A DNA stretch of 64,000 nucleotides from Vibrio aquaticus (GCF_003970385.1 NZ_RXZH01000001.1:873300-937299); one strand, 5' to 3'; shown: positions 18,730 to 29,118, counted from the stretch's first letter. Notes: generated from the sequence alone by a model not told the origin. Numbers and translations: made by a program.

Positions 18730-19020
18730 TTACGCGATGTGGGTTAAGCGATCGATGGTGAAGCTTTCGATTGCGCCATCAACGGCTGCCACATAGTTGG
18801 CAATATGCTCTGTCGCTAAGTGAGCTTCTAGAGCCGCTTCCGACGCCCAATTCTCATGGAACACGAAGTGGGCTGGATTGTCGTTGTCTTGGTGTAAGTC
18901 GTAGTTGATACAGCCATCTTCTTGACGAGTCTTTTCAATTAACTTGATCAGCTCGGCTTTCACCATCTCGATTTGGTCACCTTTGGCGACGATGTTCGCC
19001 ACAATGGTCAGTTTGCTCAT
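18730..19020 (-). CDS. Antibiotic biosynthesis monooxygenase-domain protein (YgiN-like)
   Basis: A 96-residue ferredoxin-like protein of the ABM family, with TRQEDGCINYDLHQD and FVFHENWASEAALEAH as the typical core and a His in LATEHIANY. Small family members such as YgiN oxidise quinols without a bound cofactor. It follows the nitroreductase gene by 29 bases on the same strand and shares its terminator, suggesting a redox pair that handles quinones or nitroaromatics. Substrate is inferred from the family only. Confidence 0.85.
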   Translation of the reverse strand: MSKLTIVANIVAKGDQIEMVKAELIKLIEKTRQEDGCINYDLHQDNDNPAHFVFHENWASEAALEAHLATEHIANYVAAVDGAIESFTIDRLTHIA

Positions 19021-19049
19021 AGTCTTCTCTCTTTTAACGAGTCATGCCA

Positions 19050-19706
19050 TTACAGCGTAGTGATAACGTGGTCCATCGCTAGACGCGCTTTCGGCAGACC
19101 ATGATTGTAGTCTTCGCCATCTTTGTGGTAACCGATAGACAGAGCAAGTTCACATACGTGGCCTTCTAACTGTTCTGCGAACGCTTCGCCAATCAGCTCT
19201 GAATCAACGCCTTCCATCGGCGTAGAGTCGATGCCTAGACGCGCTAATGTGTGCATTAGGTTACCAAGTGCAATGTAAACTTGTGCTTTAGTCCAGTTGC
19301 CGTTGAAGCCAGTTTCATCTGTGTTCATGTCAGCAAAGGCGTAAGCGCCCATGAAAGTGTCATACATCTCTGCCGGTAGGTGGCCAGAGGTTACTTCCGC
19401 ATCAACACGTTTAGCGAATTTCTCTTTGGTGAACTTAGGGTCGTAAGCAAACAAGATAGTATGAGACGCTTCTTTTGCATGCGGTTGGTTGAACTGGTGC
19501 ATGTTAGAGAACGTGTCATGGAAACGCTGTTTTGATTCATCACTTTCCAGCACGATGAATCTCCAAGGCTGAGAGTTGATAGAAGACGCAGATAGGCGAA
19601 GTGCTTCTTTAATCACATCCATATCTTCTGCAGAGATGCGCTTTTCTGCATCGTATTTTTTAGCGGTGTAGCGAGTGTTGAGATCTTTGATGATTGGATG
19701 AGTCAT
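19050..19706 (-). CDS. NAD(P)H-dependent nitroreductase (NfsB-like)
   Basis: A 218-residue FMN nitroreductase/dihydropteridine reductase-type protein. The N-terminal RYTAKKYD and the SASSINSQPWRFIVLES segment are characteristic of the NfsB group, and a C-terminal RLAMDHVITTL ends the fold. It reduces nitroaromatics or quinones with NAD(P)H by family knowledge. It is the promoter-proximal gene of a two-gene operon with the ABM-domain protein. The 276-base upstream region should carry its promoter; I recognise no specific operator there. Confidence 0.9.
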   Translation of the reverse strand: MTHPIIKDLNTRYTAKKYDAEKRISAEDMDVIKEALRLSASSINSQPWRFIVLESDESKQRFHDTFSNMHQFNQPHAKEASHTILFAYDPKFTKEKFAKRVDAEVTSGHLPAEMYDTFMGAYAFADMNTDETGFNGNWTKAQVYIALGNLMHTLARLGIDSTPMEGVDSELIGEAFAEQLEGHVCELALSIGYHKDGEDYNHGLPKARLAMDHVITTL

Positions 19707-19982
19707 GATGATTCCTAGTCATTTTGATGAGTTCACTCGGGTTATATGTTCAGAGCGTCAACATTAACAGTTGCTATTATTTGTCAGAGAACATGACCCA
19801 AATTTCGTTAAACCATGGTGTGGTTTACGTTGATGGGGCTAATGTAAGTGAATAATCGCTGAGGAAAAATAGCCATTTCTTCCAATGACTATGGATTAAA
19901 ATGTCCATAATGGTGATGGTTGTCGAGATATAGGTGGCGAGCAGAGTCTACTCACCACCAACAGACTGGGGCAGGGCGTGGT

Positions 19983-20402
19983 TTACATTGGAACGACTAA
20001 AATATCGATGGGTGATTTATCAACCAAGTGCTTAGAATAAGAGGCTATCTTGCTCCAAAAATCATGGTGATGACCACAAATCAGTAGGTCGATATGATTG
20101 CTTTCAATGGTTTCTTTTAGCTTATCTGCCAGATCGCCTGTCCCGATAAGTATGTGTTTAATCGGCTGCGGGCTGTACGCTTCAAATGCACGAATCTCAG
20201 TGATGGTTTGTTCTCCTAGCGGGTGATCATTGCCATCGAGTTGAATATCGACCAGCTCTGGGTAAATCTCACCGTGCGAGCCATCAACATGGACAAACGA
20301 AACGTAGGCGTTGGTTAGCTCTGATAGGTAGGTGGCTCTATCAATCAGCACTTTACTCTCATCAGTACGTTCGAGGGCAACCAAAATATGTGTATATCTC
20401 AT
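19983..20402 (-). CDS. uspA: Universal stress protein UspA
   Basis: A 139-residue UspA-type protein beginning MRYTHILVALE. The C-terminal segment GHHHDFWSKIASYSKHLV closely resembles the GHHQDFWSKL region of UspA itself and lacks the G-2X-G-9X-G(S/T) loop of ATP-binding Usp proteins. The ATG at 20402 is preferred over an upstream start 36 bases earlier because AAGGA lies eight bases before it. UspA is induced by starvation and stress; its molecular activity is not settled. It is divergent from the hybrid kinase operon across a 200-base gap. Confidence 0.9.
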   Translation of the reverse strand: MRYTHILVALERTDESKVLIDRATYLSELTNAYVSFVHVDGSHGEIYPELVDIQLDGNDHPLGEQTITEIRAFEAYSPQPIKHILIGTGDLADKLKETIESNHIDLLICGHHHDFWSKIASYSKHLVDKSPIDILVVPM

Positions 20403-20619
20403 GATCGTGTCCTTATCTTCAATGCCTGTTATAACCATACACTCTGCATGGAAAAAGTGTGTTACCTACCTCTAAAATATGCATAACGATTGATAGATGA
20501 TGTGCTGCTAAAGTCGCACCCCTTGTTTGGCAATTAATAGCATACTTGGTGCATATATGTACTACTATATTCTTATGCATAAGGATAATGGATAGTAGGG
20601 TCAGTCTATGGAGAGAGTG

Positions 20620-23600
20620 ATGTTGTCAGGGAGTCTTTCTGTTCGAAAGAAGCTCTTTATTCTTGTCGCGTTGCCTGTTTTCTTGCTGGTCGCGTTTGTC
20701 GCTTGGCAGATTCATTTACTGACACTTCATAAAGAGAACCTCACCAAATCCAAATATTACATCGACTTTGTTGAGCAAAGTGGCGTGTTATATCGAACCG
20801 AAGATATGTTGGCGGCGTCCAAAACAGCATTGGCTTTGTCGACCCTTTCCCCTGTTGTTTTTCCTTCTGAGGATCAAGCCGAAGTGGATGGCCTTGTTTC
20901 TGAGCTGCTGCAGTCATTGGTAACCAGCCGTGGGACGAGAGACGTTTATGAAATTTTGGACAATCAAGAGTGGCAGTCTGACCTCTATAAACAACTGTTA
21001 GCCAAATTAGATCGAGTGACCTTCTCTGAGGTGACGCCTGAAGTGTCTGCTCATTTGGCAGCATTACTTCAACTGGAATGGCTAATCTATTGGTCGGTTG
21101 AAGAAAGCCGCCTGACTAAGGGGCTGATTGATATTTGGCATCAAGGCGAAGTCATTGATACCGATCTGCAAGAACAAATTATCGCTTTAGTCCATAACCA
21201 ACAACTTTATGTTGAGCGGTTCGTTACCCTCAATGCTAATGAGCAGCAAGTGAGTATCATGGTGTCGGCTTTCAGTAATGAGGTGTTTAGCAAAAGCCAA
21301 GAATTTCGCACCTTATTGATGGCGCAAACCGGACTGAACCAACTCTCGGAAACCGAGATTGAACAGGGGTTAGAGGCGCTTTCCGGCAGACAGGCTCTAC
21401 TGCATCAGGTGGCGTTATCAATTGAGAATCAGCTCGCAGCTGAGATTGATTTGGCGGTGATAAAGGCCGAACAAAGTCGATTAACCTATATTTTGGCTGT
21501 TTCGCTTTTAACCCTATTTGTCATCGGTTTAGCGATCAAACTTGCGCAGCACTTAACCAGCAACTTGAACCGAGTGTTAGAGTTTCTCAAGCATGATGAT
21601 GCGACAAGCTTGCCGAGTTTGAGTAAGACCGTGAAAGGGGGGGATGAGTTAAGTGAGTTTGCCTCTGAAGTGGAAAGGCTTACGATTGAGCGCCAGCAAG
21701 CAAAAGAGCGTTTAACCTTAGCCAAGGAAGAAGCGGAAAAAGCCAAAGATGAAGCCATTCTTGCGAGCAAAGCGAAAAGCAGCTTTTTAGCGAATATGTC
21801 GCATGAGATCCGTACCCCTTTAAATGGCGTGATTGGTATTGCCGAAGTGTTGGCGGATACCAAGCTGAACGTCAATCAACGTGACTACGTCGATACGATT
21901 GAAACCTCTTCCCAATTATTGCTTAGTCTGATTAACGACGTATTGGATTTCTCAAAAATTGAGTCTGGTTTGTTGTTGGTGAGCCCAAGCTCCACCTGCG
22001 TTCGTGAATCTATTTATGACATCGCCTCTATTGTTGCCCCCGCGGCGAAAGATAAGGGGATCGAACTGAATGTGTCGGTCCATCCTGATACGCCTTATCG
22101 AGTGATGGTGGACGATCATCGACTCAGACAAATCTTAATGAACTTTATGTCCAATGCCGTTAAGTTCACCAGCCATGGCTCTGTATCCCTATTATTGGAT
22201 GCGCAACTGAAAGGCCAGAGCAAGGTGGAGCTTACCTTTTCGGTAGAAGATACCGGTATCGGGATCGATGAGCAGCAACAGAAGAAAATCTTTGAGCCGT
22301 TTTTGCAAGAAGACAACTCCATCACCAGAGAATATGGTGGAACAGGATTAGGTTTAGCAATCAGTACGCAGCTTGCAGAGTTAATGGGCAGCGAAATCCA
22401 GTTACGTTCTACAAAAGGCAAAGGGAGCTGTTTTTACTTTACACTTTCGTTGCCGGTTGATGTTCAGTCGTATACCCAAAGCAAAGAAGAGCGGCTTCAA
22501 ACGCCGATTGCGGTTGTCTGTGATGATCAACCGCTGTGCGACAAAGTGGTCAATGAACTGGCTTTTTATGGCTATCAAGATGTCGAGCGTGTTACGTATC
22601 TAAATGAGATAGAGGCCGTGAAATCGGTCACAGCGAAACCTGTGCTGCTTATTGTAGAGACAAAAGCGAATAGTGAGTTACTGAATAAAGAAACCCTTTC
22701 TCAATGGAGTGGAGTGGGTTACGCCATTGTTGTGGCTCGACAGTTCAATTCTCCTGCGTACGATTTTGAGTCGAGCGTTTTTTCCATCGTGATACAGCCT
22801 CTATTGGGTCAACGACTGCTTAGGGCACTGCGAGAAACCGACGCTGTGTACAGTGGTGCTGAGATTCAGAATCATGGCAGCCCATCTCTTGGTCGACGCC
22901 GAATCCTGATTGTTGAGGACAACGGTGTAAATCAGAAAATCGCCTCTCTTCATGTGGCGAAAGCCGGTTTTGAATTTGACATCGCCAACCACGGTCAAGA
23001 AGCCTGTGAGATGTATCAGCGAGACCCAAGTTACTGTCTTGTTCTTATGGATTGCATGATGCCAGTGATGGACGGCTTTACTGCAACGCAAGCGATTCGT
23101 AACTATGAAAATCAGCAAGGTTTGCAACCCGTACCGATCGTCGCACTGACTGCCAGCGTGATTGATGATGATATTCAGCGCTGCTTTACAGTTGGCATGG
23201 ATGACTATGTTGCCAAGCCTTTTAAAGCAAGCGTGCTGCAAGAGAAGATACGTTCTTGGGCAAGATACGACACTGAACGCTCCTTGCAATCAATGGAATT
23301 TAAGGTTTATCAAGAAGAGTCATCCAACCACAACACGAGCTTTGTGCCTAAATCTGAACGAATCTTGTTAGTGGAAGATAACCTCGTTAACCAAAAAGTG
23401 GCGTCGCTATTTTTATCGCAAGCGGGTTATCAGTTTGATATTGCCGATAATGGGCAAGTCGCCTTAGATAAGTTTCGAAGTGGTGCTCAGTACGACTTGA
23501 TTCTGATGGATTGCATGATGCCAATTAAAGACGGCTTTTCGGCGACCGAAGAGATTCGTCAGATTGAAGCGGATCTCGGCTTAAATAAGATCCCTATTCT

Positions 23601-23724
23601 TGCACTGACTGCCAGTGTTATCGACGACGATATTCAACGCTGTTATGACTCAGGCATGGATGGCTATATTGCCAAGCCGGTCAAGCAAGAGAAGCTGCTT
23701 CACGAGATTGAAAGCGCCATTTAG
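20620..23724 (+). CDS. Hybrid sensor histidine kinase with one degenerate and two intact receivers
   Basis: An inner-membrane kinase of about 1034 residues. A first membrane helix is followed by a helical periplasmic region of about 250 residues, a second membrane helix (ILAVSLLTLFVIGLAIKLA), a charged coiled coil, HisKA with the phospho-His in NMSHEIRTPLNG, and HATPase with NAVKFT, EDTGIGID and GGTGLGLAIS. Then comes a receiver-like fold without a phospho-Asp (VLLIVETK), and two intact receivers, each with VLMDCMMP or ILMDCMMP. No HPt domain is fused, so phosphate must leave through a separate HPt protein. An ATG at 20608 is also in frame; the later one has GGAGAGAG spaced correctly. It leads a tight operon with a binding-protein-like gene and a porin-like gene. 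Confidence 0.92.
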   Translation: MLSGSLSVRKKLFILVALPVFLLVAFVAWQIHLLTLHKENLTKSKYYIDFVEQSGVLYRTEDMLAASKTALALSTLSPVVFPSEDQAEVDGLVSELLQSLVTSRGTRDVYEILDNQEWQSDLYKQLLAKLDRVTFSEVTPEVSAHLAALLQLEWLIYWSVEESRLTKGLIDIWHQGEVIDTDLQEQIIALVHNQQLYVERFVTLNANEQQVSIMVSAFSNEVFSKSQEFRTLLMAQTGLNQLSETEIEQGLEALSGRQALLHQVALSIENQLAAEIDLAVIKAEQSRLTYILAVSLLTLFVIGLAIKLAQHLTSNLNRVLEFLKHDDATSLPSLSKTVKGGDELSEFASEVERLTIERQQAKERLTLAKEEAEKAKDEAILASKAKSSFLANMSHEIRTPLNGVIGIAEVLADTKLNVNQRDYVDTIETSSQLLLSLINDVLDFSKIESGLLLVSPSSTCVRESIYDIASIVAPAAKDKGIELNVSVHPDTPYRVMVDDHRLRQILMNFMSNAVKFTSHGSVSLLLDAQLKGQSKVELTFSVEDTGIGIDEQQQKKIFEPFLQEDNSITREYGGTGLGLAISTQLAELMGSEIQLRSTKGKGSCFYFTLSLPVDVQSYTQSKEERLQTPIAVVCDDQPLCDKVVNELAFYGYQDVERVTYLNEIEAVKSVTAKPVLLIVETKANSELLNKETLSQWSGVGYAIVVARQFNSPAYDFESSVFSIVIQPLLGQRLLRALRETDAVYSGAEIQNHGSPSLGRRRILIVEDNGVNQKIASLHVAKAGFEFDIANHGQEACEMYQRDPSYCLVLMDCMMPVMDGFTATQAIRNYENQQGLQPVPIVALTASVIDDDIQRCFTVGMDDYVAKPFKASVLQEKIRSWARYDTERSLQSMEFKVYQEESSNHNTSFVPKSERILLVEDNLVNQKVASLFLSQAGYQFDIADNGQVALDKFRSGAQYDLILMDCMMPIKDGFSATEEIRQIEADLGLNKIPILALTASVIDDDIQRCYDSGMDGYIAKPVKQEKLLHEIESAI

Positions 23725-23751
23725 GCTAGGAAATTAGGACGAAGGAACGAA

Positions 23752-24198
23752 GTGTTATTTGGTCAGGGAATTATCGTTGGCTTACTTAGCATTGCTCTCT
23801 ATTCCACATCGGTAGAGGCAAGCGAGGACATGGCCATCTTTTCACTAGAGCCAGCGTTTACTATGCTGTCTCAGGCTAAAGCACGCAAGTTATACCGTGG
23901 CAAGACAAAGCATTTACAAGGTAAACGAATTGAGCTCTCTGATTGGCCAAAAGAGAGTGAACAGCGCATGGAGTTTTACTCTGCGTTGCTTGGCAAAAAT
24001 TCCGCTCAAATGAACGCTCATTGGGCCAGTCTCTCTTTCTCGGGTAAAGCCCGCCCCCCTAAAGAAATCTCTAAAGCAGACATAAATGCCTTATTAGTTT
24101 GGATGTCTGCGAAACCTCATCGAATTGGTTATGCGCCAGTGAATCTGCTACCTGAAAACGCCACCATTATTTATGTGGTGCGGAGAAAAGACCCATGA
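23752..24198 (+). CDS. Small secreted phosphate-binding-like protein
   Basis: A 148-residue protein with an N-terminal hydrophobic signal segment ending near VEASED. The mature part resembles the short PstS-like substrate-binding domains often annotated as phosphate ABC transporter substrate-binding proteins, with SLSFSGKARPPKE and IGYAPVNLLP. It is much shorter than a full two-lobe binding protein and no ABC permease is nearby. It starts with GTG behind GAAGGAACGAA and overlaps the porin start by four bases. Position between a kinase with a periplasmic sensor and a porin suggests that it presents a ligand to the kinase (inference). Ligand identity is not supported. Confidence 0.7.
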   Translation: MLFGQGIIVGLLSIALYSTSVEASEDMAIFSLEPAFTMLSQAKARKLYRGKTKHLQGKRIELSDWPKESEQRMEFYSALLGKNSAQMNAHWASLSFSGKARPPKEISKADINALLVWMSAKPHRIGYAPVNLLPENATIIYVVRRKDP

Positions 24199-25292
24199 AT
24201 AAAATACTGACAACGATGGTGCTATTGGGGGGGTATTCAGGTTGGAGTCTGGGGGCGATTGAACTCGGAGACAACTTGTCCATTAGTGGATTTGGCTCGG
24301 GCTCTTATACCGAGTCCGATCACTCGTCTCCGTTATTGGTTCAGCGCAATATTGTTGATGAAAGCTGCTTTGATTGTGATACGACCTTTGGCTTGCAGCT
24401 AGATTACTTTAATTCTGGCTTCAAAGCCTCTGTGCAAGTCGTGAAACGCCCTCAAGACAATTGGGATGAACCAGAACTCGAATGGGCGTATGTTGGCTAT
24501 GATTGGCAAGACATTTCGGTGGCGGCCGGTCGACAGCGTTTACCTTTGTTCTTGGCGTCTGAATACTACTATGTCGGCCATGCTTACACTGCGGCTCGGC
24601 CTCCAGAAGTGTATGACAGTGCGTTAGGTATTACGGCTTACAATGGGGTGAGTTTGAGTTGGTCGCATGAACTCTCCGATGCGTTGACCGCATTAGTCAC
24701 CCCTTACATCGGTTTTAAGGACAAGAATAAAGTCCACTACAACGAACAGACGGATTTTGAGTTTGAAGCAAAGAGCGTAATGGGGTTTGACGTCAATTTG
24801 TTTGGCGATGGCTCTCGTTGGCATTTCTCTTACGTGCAGGCAAATTACAATCAAGTGCTCACTCTTTACAATGTAAATCAGCCGTTACCTGCTGGTGGGT
24901 CAATCATCATTCCTCAAGTTGCCATACCTTCTGATGACCAAAGTATCACACTCTGGTCATTAGGGACGCAGTATGAATTTGGTCAGTCAAAGCTCACCAT
25001 AGAAGGTCAAATGAATGACCTTTCATCCTCTTTTTACATCATGGGAGAGCATCACTTTAGGATGTTCACTCCTTATCTAACCTATGGAATGGAGCTGAGT
25101 TCAAGCGAGCATAAAGAAAGCGATAGCTATCTGATTGGTGCCAGAGTCAATGTGTTAGACAATGTCTCATTGAACCTAGAGTGGCAATACTTTGAAGTCT
25201 ATAAAGGTAATGGCCCATTTATGACCTTGGATGTCATCCCACAAGATCGAACGGCACAGCTGTACACCGTGATGCTGAGTTTTGTTTTTTAG
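24195..25292 (+). CDS. Porin-like outer-membrane protein
   Basis: A 365-residue protein with a signal peptide ending near WSLGA. The rest is alternating beta-strands with short turns, ending TAQLYTVMLSFVF with a C-terminal Phe typical of outer-membrane barrels. The segment VAAGRQRLPLF followed by YYYVGHAYTAARPP resembles inward-folding loops of putative porins seen in marine gammaproteobacteria. The ATG overlaps the previous stop (ATGA), so it is translated together with the binding-like protein. Substrate is unknown; a role as the outer-membrane element of the sensory module is inferred from operon structure only. Confidence 0.78.
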   Translation: MNKILTTMVLLGGYSGWSLGAIELGDNLSISGFGSGSYTESDHSSPLLVQRNIVDESCFDCDTTFGLQLDYFNSGFKASVQVVKRPQDNWDEPELEWAYVGYDWQDISVAAGRQRLPLFLASEYYYVGHAYTAARPPEVYDSALGITAYNGVSLSWSHELSDALTALVTPYIGFKDKNKVHYNEQTDFEFEAKSVMGFDVNLFGDGSRWHFSYVQANYNQVLTLYNVNQPLPAGGSIIIPQVAIPSDDQSITLWSLGTQYEFGQSKLTIEGQMNDLSSSFYIMGEHHFRMFTPYLTYGMELSSSEHKESDSYLIGARVNVLDNVSLNLEWQYFEVYKGNGPFMTLDVIPQDRTAQLYTVMLSFVF

Positions 25293-25315
25293 CGATGATC
25301 GGAATTTAAAAATAA

Positions 25316-25354
25316 GGAACAACTTTGGGGAAAACTGAACCTCATTTGTTCCCC
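25316..25354 (+). promoter_or_regulatory. Two mutually exclusive hairpins before the GH1 gene
   Basis: GGAACAA at 25316-25322 can pair with TTGTTCC at 25346-25352. Alternatively GGGGAA at 25327-25332 can pair with TTCCCC at 25349-25354, which shares the same 3' arm. The switch-like layout lies about 50 bases before the glycosidase start and 24 bases after the porin stop. No U-run follows, so it is not a plain terminator. Function is not established. Confidence 0.35.
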
Positions 25355-25396
25355 ATTTCAGATCTACAATGTGGGCAGATAATTCGGCAGGCTTAG

Positions 25397-26800
<1,404 letters not shown>

Positions 26801-26816
26801 TAATTGAAGTAGCAAT

Positions 26817-26840
26817 AAGGAGCCAACTCGGCTCCTTTTT
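26817..26840 (+). terminator. Rho-independent terminator of the GH1 gene
   Basis: An 8-bp stem AAGGAGCC/GGCTCCTT with a 5-base loop ends in a TTTTT run. It is placed between convergent genes, so it probably also stops the YjbR gene. Confidence 0.85.
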
Positions 26841-27211
26841 CATTCGCTCTCTTCAACAAGGCCCAGTTCTGTGTGCTTTCGTTTACTCAGTCCTTGAGCA
26901 ACGATTCGATAAGACTCTTTCAGGTAATAGGATAGCTCCTCAACCAATTCGCCATCGGTTGCGGTTTGCTGAATCCATTTCATTCCACGGGTTGCAAAGT
27001 AAGGCGCTGGTCGGTATCCCTCATTCTCTTTCAAGAAATCGTAATTACGATCAGAGGTCTTAAACGTGTAGGCCTCCTTCCCGCCTTCTTGAGTGGTACC
27101 AATGGCAAACACCTTTCCACCCACTTTCCAGACATGCGAATTTCCCCATTGCATGACATAGGTTGTCGCGGGCAGAGAATCGCAAAACTGATTGAATTGA
27201 TCGTGTGTCAT
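26840..27211 (-). CDS. MmcQ/YjbR family protein
   Basis: A 123-residue protein of the MmcQ/YjbR family, with the N-terminal FCDSLPATTYVMQWGNSHVWKV and the YFATRGMKWIQQ core. E. coli YjbR has a cyclic double-split beta-alpha-beta fold and is thought to bind DNA; no enzymatic role is established. The gene is monocistronic and convergent with the GH1 gene; its stop codon abuts the shared terminator. Confidence 0.85.
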   Translation of the reverse strand: MTHDQFNQFCDSLPATTYVMQWGNSHVWKVGGKVFAIGTTQEGGKEAYTFKTSDRNYDFLKENEGYRPAPYFATRGMKWIQQTATDGELVEELSYYLKESYRIVAQGLSKRKHTELGLVEESE

Positions 27212-27422
27212 AGGTAAGCCTTCGGGAAGTCTGTAATATCAAAGATTGTCGCAGGCCTAAGAGAGTGGCTCAAGATCCAAAGCTGAGACTTTAGACAAGG
27301 ATGACATTGCCGCAGATTAGCAATGGGGAATTTGAGCCGTTATGAGGTATAGCTGTTCGAAAAGGGAATTGGCTACTTTCTTACTTGATGAGAATTGTGA
27401 GTCAAATATGTTTATAAATTCC

Positions 27423-27437
27423 TATTCTATAAGAATA
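27423..27437. promoter_or_regulatory. Palindrome upstream of the IclR-family gene
   Basis: TATTCT and AGAATA arms flank a 3-base spacer, about 40 bases before the regulator's start. Position and symmetry suit a self-regulatory operator, but no factor can be assigned. Confidence 0.3.
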
Positions 27438-27477
27438 CAATTTGATCGAGACTCTTGGATAACGATAAAACATCAGT

Positions 27478-28215
27478 GTGAACTCTATGAAACACAGCAA
27501 TAGTGGGCAAGTAAACGAGAAAGTGCTGCAACTGTTAATGCAGGTCGCAGTCAACGATGAACCTGTGACAGCAAAGACACTGAGTGAGCAATTAGGCACA
27601 CCAATCAGCAGTCTTTATCGTCACCTTAAGCTGCTGAGAGAATGGAATTTAATTGAGGAAAGTCCAAATGACAAAACCTTGATCATCGGTCCGGCAGCTC
27701 TGCTTTTGATGCGCAGTTATGAGACCAGCCAGCATGACCTAGATGTGGTGGATTCTGTTCTCAATCGCTTGCAAAAGCAGACGGGTGAAATGTCTGCTTA
27801 TATGGTGCCTGTGGGTTACCGAGCACTTTGTGTTAGCCGCAAAGAGAGCATGCAGGCGCTTCGATGCAGCTATGTTCAAGGACAGAGTCAGCCTTTATTA
27901 CGCGGTGCATCCTCAAAAGTGATGCTTGCCTATATGCCGATGGCTCGCTGCGAAAAGATTCTTCGTTACTTTGGTGAAGAATCACGTATGGAACATTGGC
28001 AAAAAGAGTTAGAGCAGATCCGTAATCAGGGTTACGCCGTGAGTACATCAGAGATTGATCCTGGCGTATCAGGCATCAGCGCTCCGGTCATGAAAGGCTC
28101 TAAGCTTATTGGCGCGATTTCTGTGATGGCGCCTGCTCATCGAGTTCAAATGAATCAGCAGAAAATTGTTCTGCATGTTCTTCAGGCAGCGAGGGCATTG
28201 CCCCCAGAAAGGTAA
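27478..28215 (+). CDS. IclR-family transcriptional regulator
   Basis: A 245-residue regulator with a winged helix-turn-helix (about residues 15-60, with AKTLSEQLGTPISSLYRHLKLL) and an IclR effector domain (about 80-240, with LLRGASSKVMLAYMP and TSEIDPGVSGISAPV). The start may be GTG at 27478 or ATG at 27487; neither has a good RBS. It is followed after 5 bases by the arginase-fold gene, so the two are cotranscribed and the second protein may relate to the regulated pathway. The effector is unknown. Confidence 0.9.
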   Translation: MNSMKHSNSGQVNEKVLQLLMQVAVNDEPVTAKTLSEQLGTPISSLYRHLKLLREWNLIEESPNDKTLIIGPAALLLMRSYETSQHDLDVVDSVLNRLQKQTGEMSAYMVPVGYRALCVSRKESMQALRCSYVQGQSQPLLRGASSKVMLAYMPMARCEKILRYFGEESRMEHWQKELEQIRNQGYAVSTSEIDPGVSGISAPVMKGSKLIGAISVMAPAHRVQMNQQKIVLHVLQAARALPPER

Positions 28216-28220
28216 CGGAT

Positions 28221-29054
28221 ATGTTCGGGCTATTTCGACGTAACAAAGTGACGAGTCTTACAGGTGTTCTTTCTCATCGTTTGGTTTTACTGACGGCGAG
28301 CGAAAAACTTAAGCCGATGAAACAAGTCGATTTCGAAATGGCCGATCAAAGTTTAGAAGAGGCGTTTGATTGGGTCTCTGATATTGGCGGCCAACATTGG
28401 AGCAATGGAGGCCATTTCAATTTGGTGGCACAGCCGAGTGGACAATATCAATTGCACCTCAGTCGCTTTCTGGGCTCCGAAGCATTACCTGTTCTCCTAA
28501 CCAACAATTGCGAAACACTGCTGCACAGCTTGCCTTTGCTTAATTCCAATCATAGAGAGTTGGGCATCATTCATATCGGTCGTCAATTTGAACTAACGGC
28601 ATCTCTGGAGCCGGTTCAAGGCAGTGCGTTCCACTTTGCACTTTCTCGCTACAACGAATGTCGATTGTTTTGCCTTGGAGTGGATCTCTCTCAGCAAGAT
28701 GAAAGAACGTTGGAATATGCCGAAGATCTTGGCTGTGATTGGATGAGCTTAGATGAATGCCGTTTTAGTCACCGACTGCAAGTGAAGCAGCAGTTGGCCA
28801 CGTATCTATCGCATTGTGACGAAGTGGTGGTGAACATTGATTTGGCAAGCTTGTATCCGGTTTCTCGATTGGAAAGGGGCAGTGCGTTGGACATTCAGGT
28901 TGTCGCTCGGATGATTCGCCAGTTGCTGTTCTCTGGCAAAGTACGTCAGGTTCAACTGGTGGGCTACAAAGATAAACATCTGTATTCGAAACAGACACAA
29001 ATCATTTTGCACGAATTGGCTCAGATGTTTCCATCAACTCACCGAGCTGCGTAA
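28221..29054 (+). CDS. Arginase/ureohydrolase-fold protein lacking the metal-binding residues
   Basis: A 277-residue protein that I align by eye to the arginase/agmatinase/formiminoglutamase fold. LTNNCETLL stands where GGxHS is expected, IIHIGRQFEL where DAHxD is expected, and VVNIDLASLYPVSRLERG where SxDxDxxDPxxxPG is expected. Nearly all manganese ligands are therefore replaced, so hydrolase activity is unlikely. Some members may act as ligand-binding or regulatory proteins (inference). It sits 5 bases after an IclR regulator. The fold assignment is moderate; the alternative is an unrelated alpha/beta protein. Confidence 0.6.
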   Translation: MFGLFRRNKVTSLTGVLSHRLVLLTASEKLKPMKQVDFEMADQSLEEAFDWVSDIGGQHWSNGGHFNLVAQPSGQYQLHLSRFLGSEALPVLLTNNCETLLHSLPLLNSNHRELGIIHIGRQFELTASLEPVQGSAFHFALSRYNECRLFCLGVDLSQQDERTLEYAEDLGCDWMSLDECRFSHRLQVKQQLATYLSHCDEVVVNIDLASLYPVSRLERGSALDIQVVARMIRQLLFSGKVRQVQLVGYKDKHLYSKQTQIILHELAQMFPSTHRAA

Positions 29055-29077
29055 TTTTCCATACGCCAAAAACACAA

Positions 29078-29099
29078 AAGCTGGCGGTTAAGCCAGCTT
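29078..29099 (-). terminator. Terminator between the arginase-fold gene and the 28-codon ORF
   Basis: A perfect 8-bp stem AAGCTGGC/GCCAGCTT with a 6-base loop. On the minus strand it is followed by a T-rich tract, so it fits the small minus-strand ORF ending at 29119; the plus-strand side has no T run but may still stop the arginase-fold transcript. Confidence 0.7.
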
Positions 29100-29118
29100 A
29101 GTACGGTTGTATAGCACG

